From positions 62,001-126,000 of the forward strand of contig CALAPY010000041.1 of assembly GCA_937891015.1 (NCBI GenBank): a stretch of 64,000 nucleotides of DNA. The letters run 5' to 3'. Below are positions 8,365-16,635 of this stretch, in pieces; positions within the stretch are counted from its first letter, which is position 1, and each line of letters starts with the position of its first letter. The translations under genes were made by a program, and so were the position numbers. The notes beneath the pieces were generated by a model. It was not told the DNA's origin. It was given only the letters and a program-made list of their open reading frames with translations, and ran no database searches. This stretch comes from UBA2108 sp002713215 (GTDB lineage Bacteria; Bacteroidota; Bacteroidia; Flavobacteriales_G; Salibacteraceae).

Positions 8365-10943
8365 GCGACTTTTTGGCACATAAAAACTCGGATGAATTCC
8401 CTCTCGATTTGGTTGGAGGAAAAGCATCAAACTTATTCCAGCTAGAAAAACTGGGTGTCAAAATTCCAGATTGGACAGTAATTCCGAGCAACGTTTTAAT
8501 GGACCAATTGAGTTCAACCGATGTAGACGAGGCCAAAAAAGAGCTTTCCAGGGTCACCGTCCCCAAAGAACTACTAGAAGATATTCAATCTTTTTTCGAC
8601 GACAATTATCAATCAAAATCATACGCAGTACGCTCTTCGGCACTCGACGAAGACGGTAAGCTTTTTTCATTTGCCGGACAGTTCGATACATTCCTTCATG
8701 TTCCATATGACCAGCTTGAAGAAAAAATAAAAGCGGTATGGAATTCGGTGGTTTCAGAACGCGTACTAAATTATAGACGAGAAAATGATTTGCCTGAACA
8801 ATTTGGAATAGGTGTCATTATTCAAGAAATGATTCCGTCTGAAGTTTCTGGAGTTGCATTTGGTATGGACCCGGTTTCAGGTGACCCCAGAAGCAAAGTG
8901 ATTTCTTCGGTTTATGGATTAGGAGAAGGGTTGGTTTCCGGAGAACTCGATGCGGATACGTTTACATTTAATTCAGGTGAAATAACGCAAACCTTAGTTA
9001 AGAAAACCCATGCCGTTGTTGCGAATAATAACTCGGGTATTGTAACAGTTGCTGTAGAAAAGGAAAAACAAGATTTACCTTCAATCAACGATAAACAGGT
9101 CAATGAAATAGCCGCCTTATTGGACCGTCTCGAAAATAAAATTGGGTCACCACAGGACATTGAGTTTGCCTATTACAACCATCAACTTTACCTGTTGCAA
9201 ACCCGCCCAATTACGTCCCGAAAAAAACAAGGAGAGTATACCTTATGGGACAACAGCAACATAGTTGAGTCCTACCCGGGAATAACAACACCCCTCACCT
9301 TTTCATTTATCCTGAAAATGTATGAAATGGTATACCGGCAGTTCGTTGGTTTGATGGGAGTTAAAGAGAATGAAATAGAACAACATGCCAACGTTTTTGC
9401 CAATACTCTTGGACTGGTTAGAGGCCGGGTTTATTATAACCTACTAAGCTGGTATAAAATGCTTGCTATGCTCCCGGGGTACAAACTCAACGCCGAATAC
9501 ATGGAAAACATGATGGGCGTAAAAGAACGGTTTGAACTTGAGGAAGATTACAAAATGAGCAAGGGGCAGGCCTGGCTACGGATTGTACTCATGGTGTTTA
9601 AAATGATTCGACTTCAACGTAACCTTTCTAAAGAACGAAAACGATTTATGGCCCACTTAAATGGGGTAATGAATCGATATCATTCAATGGACTTTGACCA
9701 GCTTAGCCCTACCGAAATAATCGCTAAGTACAATGAGTTTGAAAAGACCTTGCTATTGGAATGGAAGGCTCCGCTTATCAACGATTTTTTTGCTATGATC
9801 TGGTTTGGAATACTTCAAAAGCAAACGAAAAAACTTTGTCCTGATGAACCGAATATCCATAACGACCTACTATGCGGAAGCCGGGATATAATTTCGGTTG
9901 AACCGATTCACCGTAGCATTGAAATTGCAAAAAAGGTTATGGATAATGAATCGGCCAATGACCTTTTCAATAACAACACTCCGGACAAAATATGGGAAGA
10001 ACTAAGCACCAATAAATATCCTGAAATTAAAACCGAAATAGACTCCTACATTGCCAAATTTGGAGAGCGGTGTGTGGGAGAATTAAAATTGGAAACAATT
10101 TCCTACTCTCAAAACCCCGTCCTGTTTGTCAAGGTTATTAAATCCTATGTAGAGCAAAAAATCACGAAGAAAAAAACTCATTCCGGTTTGGATTCCAAGT
10201 TGAGGAGTTCTGCTGAATCCACAATAAACGAAAAGCTACAAGGAAAGCCGATAAAAAAACGATGGTTCTACTACGTACTAAACAAAGCGAGGGACCTGGT
10301 AAGCAATCGTGAAAACCTTAGGTACGAAAGAACCAGGGGGTTTGGAATGGTTCGTACCATGTTCAGTGCCCTGGGAAACAAACTTTCGGAAAATGGGCTT
10401 TTGGCTAACCCCAGGGATATTTTTTATTTGAAGCTGGGAGAAATTAAACAACTGGAGAACCATCAATTTTCCGATGCATTAAAATCCAAAATCAATGATC
10501 GAAAATCAGATTTCTCTTCTTACAAAGAGCAACCTATTCCCGAGGAACGGTTTTTCACTTATGGCAATGATTTCAGCGATCAATACATTTATTCCAAAGA
10601 AAAACTTGAACCCATTTCTGGAGACCTCAGCGGTATAGGATGTTGCCCTGGACGAGTAAAAGCTAAAGTACAGATGGTATTGGACCCCAATAGCATTGAT
10701 TCATTAAATGGAGACGTTTTAGTTACTTCGAGTACTGACCCTGGATGGGTTACCTTATTTCCTACTGCTTCAGCTATTATTGTTGAACGAGGAAGTTTAC
10801 TAAGTCACTCTGCCATAGTATCCAGGGAAATGGGGATCCCTTGCATTGTTAGTGTTAGTGGTTTGTTGAGAACCCTAAAAACCGGTGATGAAATTGAAAT
10901 GGACGGAAGTACGGGTAAAATTAAAATCCTAAACAATGGGTGA
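8361..10943 (+). CDS. ATP-grasp/phosphohistidine phosphotransferase (PEP synthase-like, no PEP barrel)
   Basis: 860 residues. The N-terminal 290 residues are a PPDK/PEP-synthase ATP-binding domain: VGGKASNLFQLEKLGV, YAVRSSALDEDG with FAGQFDT, IIQEMIPSEVSGVAFG, and a terminal LYLLQTRPIT. The C-terminal 100 residues are the swivelling phosphohistidine domain, with the histidine at about 816 in GSLLSHSAIVSREMGIP. The roughly 450 residues between are helical-looking and lack the PEP/pyruvate TIM barrel. This order (ATP domain, substrate domain, His domain) is that of rifampicin phosphotransferase-type enzymes, which phosphorylate an alcohol with the beta-phosphate of ATP. The substrate is unknown; a lipid or prenyl alcohol fits the operon. 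It starts with TTG, overlapping the UbiA-type stop. Confidence 0.8.
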   Translation: MSDFLAHKNSDEFPLDLVGGKASNLFQLEKLGVKIPDWTVIPSNVLMDQLSSTDVDEAKKELSRVTVPKELLEDIQSFFDDNYQSKSYAVRSSALDEDGKLFSFAGQFDTFLHVPYDQLEEKIKAVWNSVVSERVLNYRRENDLPEQFGIGVIIQEMIPSEVSGVAFGMDPVSGDPRSKVISSVYGLGEGLVSGELDADTFTFNSGEITQTLVKKTHAVVANNNSGIVTVAVEKEKQDLPSINDKQVNEIAALLDRLENKIGSPQDIEFAYYNHQLYLLQTRPITSRKKQGEYTLWDNSNIVESYPGITTPLTFSFILKMYEMVYRQFVGLMGVKENEIEQHANVFANTLGLVRGRVYYNLLSWYKMLAMLPGYKLNAEYMENMMGVKERFELEEDYKMSKGQAWLRIVLMVFKMIRLQRNLSKERKRFMAHLNGVMNRYHSMDFDQLSPTEIIAKYNEFEKTLLLEWKAPLINDFFAMIWFGILQKQTKKLCPDEPNIHNDLLCGSRDIISVEPIHRSIEIAKKVMDNESANDLFNNNTPDKIWEELSTNKYPEIKTEIDSYIAKFGERCVGELKLETISYSQNPVLFVKVIKSYVEQKITKKKTHSGLDSKLRSSAESTINEKLQGKPIKKRWFYYVLNKARDLVSNRENLRYERTRGFGMVRTMFSALGNKLSENGLLANPRDIFYLKLGEIKQLENHQFSDALKSKINDRKSDFSSYKEQPIPEERFFTYGNDFSDQYIYSKEKLEPISGDLSGIGCCPGRVKAKVQMVLDPNSIDSLNGDVLVTSSTDPGWVTLFPTASAIIVERGSLLSHSAIVSREMGIPCIVSVSGLLRTLKTGDEIEMDGSTGKIKILNNG

Positions 10944-12021
10944 TCAATTGGAGAAAATTCGTCACAATTATATCCGCTATGCCAATTGCTGGGAAGATGC
11001 GGATGTTCTTCTGGATGGCTTACAAGTTCAGCCCAATGATCGGGTTTTTTCCATTGGTTCTGCCGGAGACAATAGCTTTTCTCTGTTGGTTAACGACCCT
11101 GCGATAGTTGTTGCAGTGGATATCAATTTGGTTCAGCTGTATTTAATCGAACTAAAAAAAGCAGCTTTTAAATCGCTCGACTACCGCAAGTTTCTTGAAT
11201 TCCTGGGTTTCCAGAAATCGGCGAGAAGAAAGGCTCTTTATTCCAAAGTAGCCCAAAACCTGGAGCCTGATATAAATGACTTTTGGACTTTGAGAATCTC
11301 TGAAATTGAGAATGGAATAATCTATCAGGGGAAGTTCGAAAAGTACTTTCAGCTATTTAGAACCAAAATCTTACCACTGGTTCATACTCAAAAAAACGTG
11401 GATCAACTCTTTACAATCAAAACAGAAGAGGAACAAGTCCGGTTCTTTCATTCAACCTGGAACAACTGGCGTTGGAGGTTACTCTTCAACTTGTTCTTCA
11501 GCAAATTTGTAATGGGACGGTTTGGCAGAGACCCCGCCTTTTTAAAAGAGGTGAAAATTCCAGTTTCTACCTTTATTCTGAACCAGTCAAAAGACCACCT
11601 AAGTTCTATTGCAAGCCAAAACAATTATTTTCTTCAATTCATTATGAAGGGAAGTTTTGAAACGGAACTACCTTACTATGCCCGGGAATCTAATTTTGAA
11701 ATCATAAAATCGCGGATAGATCGGCTTACAACTTATCATGGGCTGGCAGAAGATGCCTTCAATAAATTCTCCGATTTCGATAAATTCAACTTGTCGAATA
11801 TTTTTGAATACATGAATCCCGAAGTATTTCAAGCGGTTTCCCAAAACCTGGTTGAAAACTCAAATAAAGGCGCTCGTTTTGCTTATTGGAATTTAATGGT
11901 CGACAGGCAAATGTCACGGGTGATTCAGGAGTTAAACAAAGACCAGAAATCTTCCGAAAAACTGACGAAAAAGGACAATGGTTTCTTTTACTCCAGTGTA
12001 AATATTGATGTGAAGCAATGA
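10936..12021 (+). CDS. DUF3419 protein, BtaA-like SAM:lipid aminocarboxypropyl transferase
   Basis: 361 residues. The N-terminus (IRYANCWEDADVLLDGL), the SAM-site-like glycine segment (DRVFSIGSAGDNSFSLL) and the acidic strand end (VVAVDINLVQLYL) are typical of DUF3419. The best known member is BtaA, which moves the 3-amino-3-carboxypropyl group of S-adenosylmethionine onto diacylglycerol to start betaine-lipid synthesis. No BtaB-like N-methyltransferase is seen in the operon or anywhere else in the window, so the product is probably not the classic DGTS lipid. The ATG overlaps the previous gene by 8 bases, and the stop overlaps the next ATG. The acceptor is unknown. Family call is firm; reaction is inferred. 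Confidence 0.75.
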   Translation: MGDQLEKIRHNYIRYANCWEDADVLLDGLQVQPNDRVFSIGSAGDNSFSLLVNDPAIVVAVDINLVQLYLIELKKAAFKSLDYRKFLEFLGFQKSARRKALYSKVAQNLEPDINDFWTLRISEIENGIIYQGKFEKYFQLFRTKILPLVHTQKNVDQLFTIKTEEEQVRFFHSTWNNWRWRLLFNLFFSKFVMGRFGRDPAFLKEVKIPVSTFILNQSKDHLSSIASQNNYFLQFIMKGSFETELPYYARESNFEIIKSRIDRLTTYHGLAEDAFNKFSDFDKFNLSNIFEYMNPEVFQAVSQNLVENSNKGARFAYWNLMVDRQMSRVIQELNKDQKSSEKLTKKDNGFFYSSVNIDVKQ

Positions 12022-12695
12022 GTCCTAGCTTTATCAATACCTTGTATTTGGCCATTGCCTTCCTTGCACTCTTTGCAAGTGCCGAATGGCTCTACCACAT
12101 CAAAAGCATTGATGCGGAAATAACAAGAAAATACGTTCATCTTGTTACGGGGCTACTTACCATGTTATTCCCACCTTTAATTGGGAATCACTGGTTGGTC
12201 CTGGCTTTGTGTGGCAGTTTTCTAATTATACTTATCGCTAGCCAGGTCTGGAAACTTCTTCCGGCTATAAATGCGGTTGACCGGGTCACCAGGGGAAGCT
12301 TTCTTTACCCCGTAATAGTTTATTCGTGCTACCTGATTTACGCCAATTACAATCAATATATATTTTATTACATCCCCATTTTGGTGTTGGCCATTGCAGA
12401 CCCAGTAGCAGCCCTCCTTGGAAAAAAATGGTGCTGGAGGCCCTATACAGTTTTGGGGCAAACCAAAACACTCTGTGGTTCATTGGGCTTTGTTGTGGTT
12501 GCTTTTCTTACTTGTGCATTACTCTTAATAAACCTGGAGAGCTTTACAAGTTATCAGGTATTGTTGGTTTCAACGAGTGTGGCTCTCGTTACGGTATTTG
12601 CAGAAGCGCTAACACACAACGGTTGGGATAACCTAACCATACCAACTGGTGCCGTGGTTGCGCTTATTACCTTAAAGGAGTTTACGATAATATGA
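12018..12695 (+). CDS. Dolichol/phytol-kinase-like CTP-dependent membrane lipid kinase
   Basis: 225 residues, about six or seven transmembrane segments. Family motifs are EITRKYVHLVTG near the N-terminus, DPVAALLGKKWCW with GQTKTLCGSLGF in the middle, and a C-terminal AEALTHNGWDNLTIPTGA. These are the marks of the group that includes dolichol kinase, yeast DGK1 and plant phytol kinases, which use CTP to phosphorylate a lipid alcohol; phosphatidate cytidylyltransferases are distant relatives. In this operon it could phosphorylate a prenyl alcohol or diacylglycerol made by its neighbours. Both junctions are 4-base ATGA overlaps. Substrate unknown. Confidence 0.75.
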   Translation: MSPSFINTLYLAIAFLALFASAEWLYHIKSIDAEITRKYVHLVTGLLTMLFPPLIGNHWLVLALCGSFLIILIASQVWKLLPAINAVDRVTRGSFLYPVIVYSCYLIYANYNQYIFYYIPILVLAIADPVAALLGKKWCWRPYTVLGQTKTLCGSLGFVVVAFLTCALLLINLESFTSYQVLLVSTSVALVTVFAEALTHNGWDNLTIPTGAVVALITLKEFTII

Positions 12696-13720
12696 GTTCT
12701 TCATACAAAATATTGAAAACAAAGCCGGGTCAAGAACATTTTGATTTATTCTACAACCTGCCTAAAAAACTCTATCCCCAAAACAGCCAACGGTTTATAT
12801 TGGGCCATGACCCCGTGAAAACCCATTTGGAAGGATGTTATGTACTACTTGATAGTGACAAGGCCATTGGTCGCTTTGCATTTTATGAAAACGAAAACTT
12901 AATGATCGATGGACAATTCGCAGCCTGCATTGGTAGTTATGAATGCGTGAACGATCCTAATGCTTCTCATGCTTTATTAGATAATGCCAAGCGGATGGCA
13001 CAATTGAAGGGGTACGATTTTCTGATTGGACCCATGGAGGGATCCACATGGAACAACCACCGATTTAGTATGGACAATGACCAACCTAATTTCTTTATGG
13101 AGCCCTATCACCACGCTTATTACAACCAACATTTTATTGACTTTGGATTTTCTCCCATTTCCCAGTATTTCTCGAACCTGGATGAAGAACTTAATGTGGA
13201 AGAGGAACGATTAAAGAAATTTGAGCAAATGTACCTGAACCAGGGAGCCGTGTTTCGAAATTTAAACCTCAATGATTTAGAAAATGAACTCTATAAAATT
13301 GCCACTTTTAGCCTCAAAGCTTTTTCTGCCAATTTTCTGTTTACCCCAATTACCACTTCTGAATTTGTATCGAAATACCTAAAAATAAAATCGCTAATCG
13401 ATCCGGAATTGGTTTGGATTGTTGAAGACAAGCTTGGAGAAATTCAAGCTTTTATTTTCTCTATCCCTGACCACTATGATTCAATAAAACCAAGCAAAAC
13501 ATTAATTATTAAATCAATGGCCAGAAAGCGAACTTCTCCTTTCAAAGGAATAGGAAGTTATTTAGCCGGAAAAACCGTTCAAATTGCTAAAGAACAAGGC
13601 TATGAAAAGGTAATTCATGCCTTTATGATAAATGACAATGCTTCGAGGTTGATCTCTGAAAAGTATGCAAAAGGCAGCGGTTACCATAAAAACTACCCGC
13701 TGTACGGACTAAAGCTATGA
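12692..13720 (+). CDS. GNAT-like protein of unknown substrate
   Basis: 342 residues. The first third has a pattern often seen in large GNAT-fold proteins of unknown role: a PKKLYPQN segment, then GRFAFYEN and IGSYECVNDPNASHALLDNAKR, then FLIGPMEGSTWNNHRFS. The C-terminal part has a second GNAT-like stretch ending near GSYLAGKTVQIAKEQGYEKVIHAFMINDNASR. An N- or O-acyltransfer role is plausible; after a BtaA-like enzyme the free amino group of an aminocarboxypropyl unit would be a natural acceptor, but that is inference. It has ATGA overlaps at both ends. No membrane segment is seen. Confidence 0.6.
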   Translation: MSSSYKILKTKPGQEHFDLFYNLPKKLYPQNSQRFILGHDPVKTHLEGCYVLLDSDKAIGRFAFYENENLMIDGQFAACIGSYECVNDPNASHALLDNAKRMAQLKGYDFLIGPMEGSTWNNHRFSMDNDQPNFFMEPYHHAYYNQHFIDFGFSPISQYFSNLDEELNVEEERLKKFEQMYLNQGAVFRNLNLNDLENELYKIATFSLKAFSANFLFTPITTSEFVSKYLKIKSLIDPELVWIVEDKLGEIQAFIFSIPDHYDSIKPSKTLIIKSMARKRTSPFKGIGSYLAGKTVQIAKEQGYEKVIHAFMINDNASRLISEKYAKGSGYHKNYPLYGLKL

Positions 13721-15210
13721 ATATTGTAAATCTCTTTCTAAACGCAGCTAAAAAGTATCCCAACCATACTGCGATTATTGAATTGGATAAGAAGATATCC
13801 TACGAGGAACTTAATAAGCAAGTAATTCAGACCGCAGCTTACTTTAAATCAAAGGGACTTAAAAAAGGTGACCGGGTATTGGTTTTTGCCCCCATGAGCA
13901 TAAACCTGTATCGAATTGTACTTGCGCTTTTTTACATTGGCGCCACAGCTGTATTTCTGGACGAATGGGTGAGCATGAAAAGGTTGGAGTTGTGCTGCGA
14001 AATTGCCCGATGCCGTGGTTTTATTGGAGGGTTTAAAGCAACCGCGTTTTCTTGGTTTTCAGCTCCGTTAAGAAGAATTCCAATCAAATTAAACCTAACC
14101 AAAATGGAGCAAGGGCTTCCAACTATGGAGAAAGTAGAGGCCGAAACTCCTGCATTAATCACTTTTACTACAGGAAGCACCGGAACTCCAAAAGCTGCTT
14201 TGCGGTCACATGGTTTTTTAAACGAACAGTTCAACGCTCTACTTGATGAAATCGACCCCAGTGAAACCGATATTGACATGCCGGTGTTGCCTATTGTGCT
14301 TTTTGTTAACCTGGGTGTAGGATGTACATCGGTAATTGCAAACTTCAAAATGACCAAGCCTAATTCCTTAAATCCCTCCAAAATTGCAAGTCAACTTCAA
14401 AAAAATGGAGTAACCCGAATAACCGCTTCTCCCTTCTTCATCAAAAAAGTAGCTGAATATTCAAAAGAGAATAAGCTCAATTTCCCAAAACTGGACAAGG
14501 TATTTACAGGAGGAGCTCCTGTATTTCCAACTGAAGCTAAACTCTATTGTGATGCCTTTCCCAAAACAGAATCAAAAATCGTATACGGCTCTACCGAGGC
14601 AGAACCAATAAGTTCAATCTCCGCTAAGGAATTGGCAACGAATAAACAACTGGATAAAGGGTTGCCTGTTGGTATCCCATACCACAAAGCTCAGGTTAAA
14701 ATAATTGCTATTGAAGAAGGAGCGATTGTGGTCAGCAGTGAATCTGAATTGGATCAGCTAGAACTTGAAGAAGGTGAAATTGGAGAAATAATCGTTGAAG
14801 GGCCTCATGTTCTCAAACAATATTTTAATAATGAAGAAGCGTTTCGTCAAAACAAAATCATCGTTGATGACAAAATATGGCATCGTACCGGAGACAGCGG
14901 ATACACTCAAAACGAAGAACTATTTTTAACGGGTCGGTGTAAGCAACTCATTCATTCCAATAACGAAATAATTTCTCCATTTATAATTGAAAACCAAGTA
15001 CAGGCTATAGAAGGAATTGAAGTCGGCACGGTAATTAAAATCAAGAATGACGTAGTACTTGTCGTTCAATCTAAGCTCGCTAAGGAAAAAGTAAAAGAGC
15101 TTGTTCATGGAATTAGGCATAACAGAATTTCAATACTTGCAAAAATCCCAATGGACCCCAGACACAATTCGAAAATCGACTATGAAAAATTGAAGACCGT
15201 ACTTAAGTAA
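13717..15210 (+). CDS. AMP-forming acyl ligase of the ANL family
   Basis: 497 residues. ANL motifs are present in order: the P-loop TFTTGSTGTPKAALRSHG (about residues 148-165), YGSTEAEP for the adenine region, HRTGDSGY for the hinge region, and a C-terminal lysine in NSKIDYEKL. The enzyme should activate a carboxylate as an acyl-adenylate. The layout looks closer to fatty-acid and OleC-type ligases than to amino acid adenylation domains, but the acid cannot be read from the sequence. It is the last gene of the seven-gene operon, joined to the GNAT-like gene by an ATGA overlap. A 61-base gap and a new promoter-like box follow. Confidence 0.8.
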   Translation: MNIVNLFLNAAKKYPNHTAIIELDKKISYEELNKQVIQTAAYFKSKGLKKGDRVLVFAPMSINLYRIVLALFYIGATAVFLDEWVSMKRLELCCEIARCRGFIGGFKATAFSWFSAPLRRIPIKLNLTKMEQGLPTMEKVEAETPALITFTTGSTGTPKAALRSHGFLNEQFNALLDEIDPSETDIDMPVLPIVLFVNLGVGCTSVIANFKMTKPNSLNPSKIASQLQKNGVTRITASPFFIKKVAEYSKENKLNFPKLDKVFTGGAPVFPTEAKLYCDAFPKTESKIVYGSTEAEPISSISAKELATNKQLDKGLPVGIPYHKAQVKIIAIEEGAIVVSSESELDQLELEEGEIGEIIVEGPHVLKQYFNNEEAFRQNKIIVDDKIWHRTGDSGYTQNEELFLTGRCKQLIHSNNEIISPFIIENQVQAIEGIEVGTVIKIKNDVVLVVQSKLAKEKVKELVHGIRHNRISILAKIPMDPRHNSKIDYEKLKTVLK

Positions 15211-15271
15211 TTACACCGTTTCATCCATTGAATCATTACGTTAGAGTAGTTTCGCAAAAAAATTATATCAA

Positions 15272-15736
15272 ATGCCTCAAATTAGAAAAGGAACAGAGGA
15301 AGACATAACCCAATTGCTTGAATTGATTAAGGAATTGGCCAAGTTTGAAAAGGCTGAAGAAGAGGTTATCATGACTGAAGAAATACTCTTAAAGGATGGC
15401 TTTGGTGATAATAAACTCTTTGATTTTATCGTTGCAGAACAAGACGGTAAAATTGTTGGAATAGCACTCTACTTCTACAAATACAGTACCTGGAAGGGCA
15501 AGTCCATTCATTTGGAAGACCTTATTGTAAAAGAACATCTCAGGAAAAATGGTATTGGCACTTTGCTGTTTGAGGAAGTACTACAGATTGCTAAAAAAGA
15601 AAAGGTTTCCCGCTTCGAGTGGCAGGTGTTGGATTGGAACGAAGCCGCCATTAATTTTTACGATAAATACGGAACACAGTACGGCAACGAATGGTTAAAT
15701 GCCCGATTGACTTTTGAGCAATTGCAAGCAATGTAA
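15272..15736 (+). CDS. GNAT N-acetyltransferase, diamine acetyltransferase-like
   Basis: 154 residues, one GNAT domain. The acetyl-CoA site is visible as LEDLIVKEHLRKNGIGTLLFEEV (motif A, R-x-x-G-I-G). The C-terminal FEWQVLDWNEAAINFYDKYG is characteristic of the spermidine/diamine acetyltransferase subgroup. A weak promoter (TTG at 15228, TAGTTTCG at 15247-15254) lies just upstream, so it is probably not part of the lipid operon. Substrate is probably a small amine; unproven. Confidence 0.8.
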   Translation: MPQIRKGTEEDITQLLELIKELAKFEKAEEEVIMTEEILLKDGFGDNKLFDFIVAEQDGKIVGIALYFYKYSTWKGKSIHLEDLIVKEHLRKNGIGTLLFEEVLQIAKKEKVSRFEWQVLDWNEAAINFYDKYGTQYGNEWLNARLTFEQLQAM

Positions 15737-15748
15737 TCTCTACATTTG
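15722..15748 (+). promoter_or_regulatory. Promoter for rfbA
   Basis: TTG at 15722-15724 and TACATTTG at 15741-15748 (exact TAnnTTTG) are 16 bases apart, a little short of the usual spacing. Transcription near 15755 would leave about 12 bases before the ATG at 15767. The box supports ATG 15767 over the in-frame TTG at 15746. Confidence 0.5.
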
Positions 15749-15766
15749 CCGCCGAATTTTTTTAGT

Positions 15767-16627
15767 ATGAAAGGAATTATTCTCGCGGGAGGATCAGGAA
15801 CCAGGTTACATCCTCTTACCATAGCCGTAAGTAAGCAAATCATGCCTATCTACGATAAGCCCATGATCTACTATCCTCTATCCTTACTTATGCTTGCCGG
15901 AATAAGGGAAATCTTAATCATTAGCACTCCTCATGACTTGCCCTTATTTGAACGTTTGCTGGGAGATGGATCTAAACTGGGTTGTAGCTTTCAATATAAA
16001 ATACAGGAAGTTCCCAATGGACTGGCTCAGGCGTTTGTGATTGGAGAGGAGTTTATCGGAGACGACAGCGTTAGCTTAATTCTTGGCGATAATATTTTTT
16101 ATGGAACAGGCTTACCTGCCGATTTAAGAAAATGTACCAACCCTAATGGCGGAATCATTTTTGCCTACCATGTTTCAGATCCTGAACGCTATGGTGTAGT
16201 TGAGTTTGATGAAAACAACATCGCCCGTTCGATTGAAGAAAAACCAGAAAACCCCAAATCAAATTTTGCGGTTCCCGGACTCTATTTCTATGACAACCAT
16301 GTGGTTGAAATTGCCAAAAACTTAAAGCCTTCAGCAAGGGGTGAATTCGAAATTACAGATGTAAACAAAGAATACCTTCAGCAAGGAAAATTAAGTGTTT
16401 CTGTATTGGATCGTGGAACGGCGTGGTTAGACACCGGAACGATTGATTCTCTTAATGAAGCAAGTCAATATGTAGGAGTAATTGAAAAAAGACAGGGCAT
16501 GAAAATCTCTTGCATTGAGGAAATTGCATGGAGAATGAAATACATTGATGATAAGCAATTAAGGCAAGTAGCAGAACCACTGGTAAAAAGTGGGTACGGA
16601 AAATATTTGCTAAGTCTTCTCGATTAA
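15767..16627 (+). CDS. rfbA: Glucose-1-phosphate thymidylyltransferase
   Basis: 286 residues, the usual length. RfbA/RmlA joins dTTP and glucose 1-phosphate to give dTDP-glucose, the first step of dTDP-rhamnose and related sugars for surface polysaccharide. The nucleotidyltransferase signature MKGIILAGGSGTRLHPLT begins at the ATG, followed by SKQIMPIYDKPMIYYPLS, LILGDNIFYG with the metal aspartate, and RGTAWLDTGT near the end. No other dTDP-sugar genes are in the window. The gene is followed closely by the polyprenyl synthase gene (8-base gap), so the two are probably co-transcribed. Confidence 0.95.
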   Translation: MKGIILAGGSGTRLHPLTIAVSKQIMPIYDKPMIYYPLSLLMLAGIREILIISTPHDLPLFERLLGDGSKLGCSFQYKIQEVPNGLAQAFVIGEEFIGDDSVSLILGDNIFYGTGLPADLRKCTNPNGGIIFAYHVSDPERYGVVEFDENNIARSIEEKPENPKSNFAVPGLYFYDNHVVEIAKNLKPSARGEFEITDVNKEYLQQGKLSVSVLDRGTAWLDTGTIDSLNEASQYVGVIEKRQGMKISCIEEIAWRMKYIDDKQLRQVAEPLVKSGYGKYLLSLLD

Positions 16628-16635
16628 AAAATACT

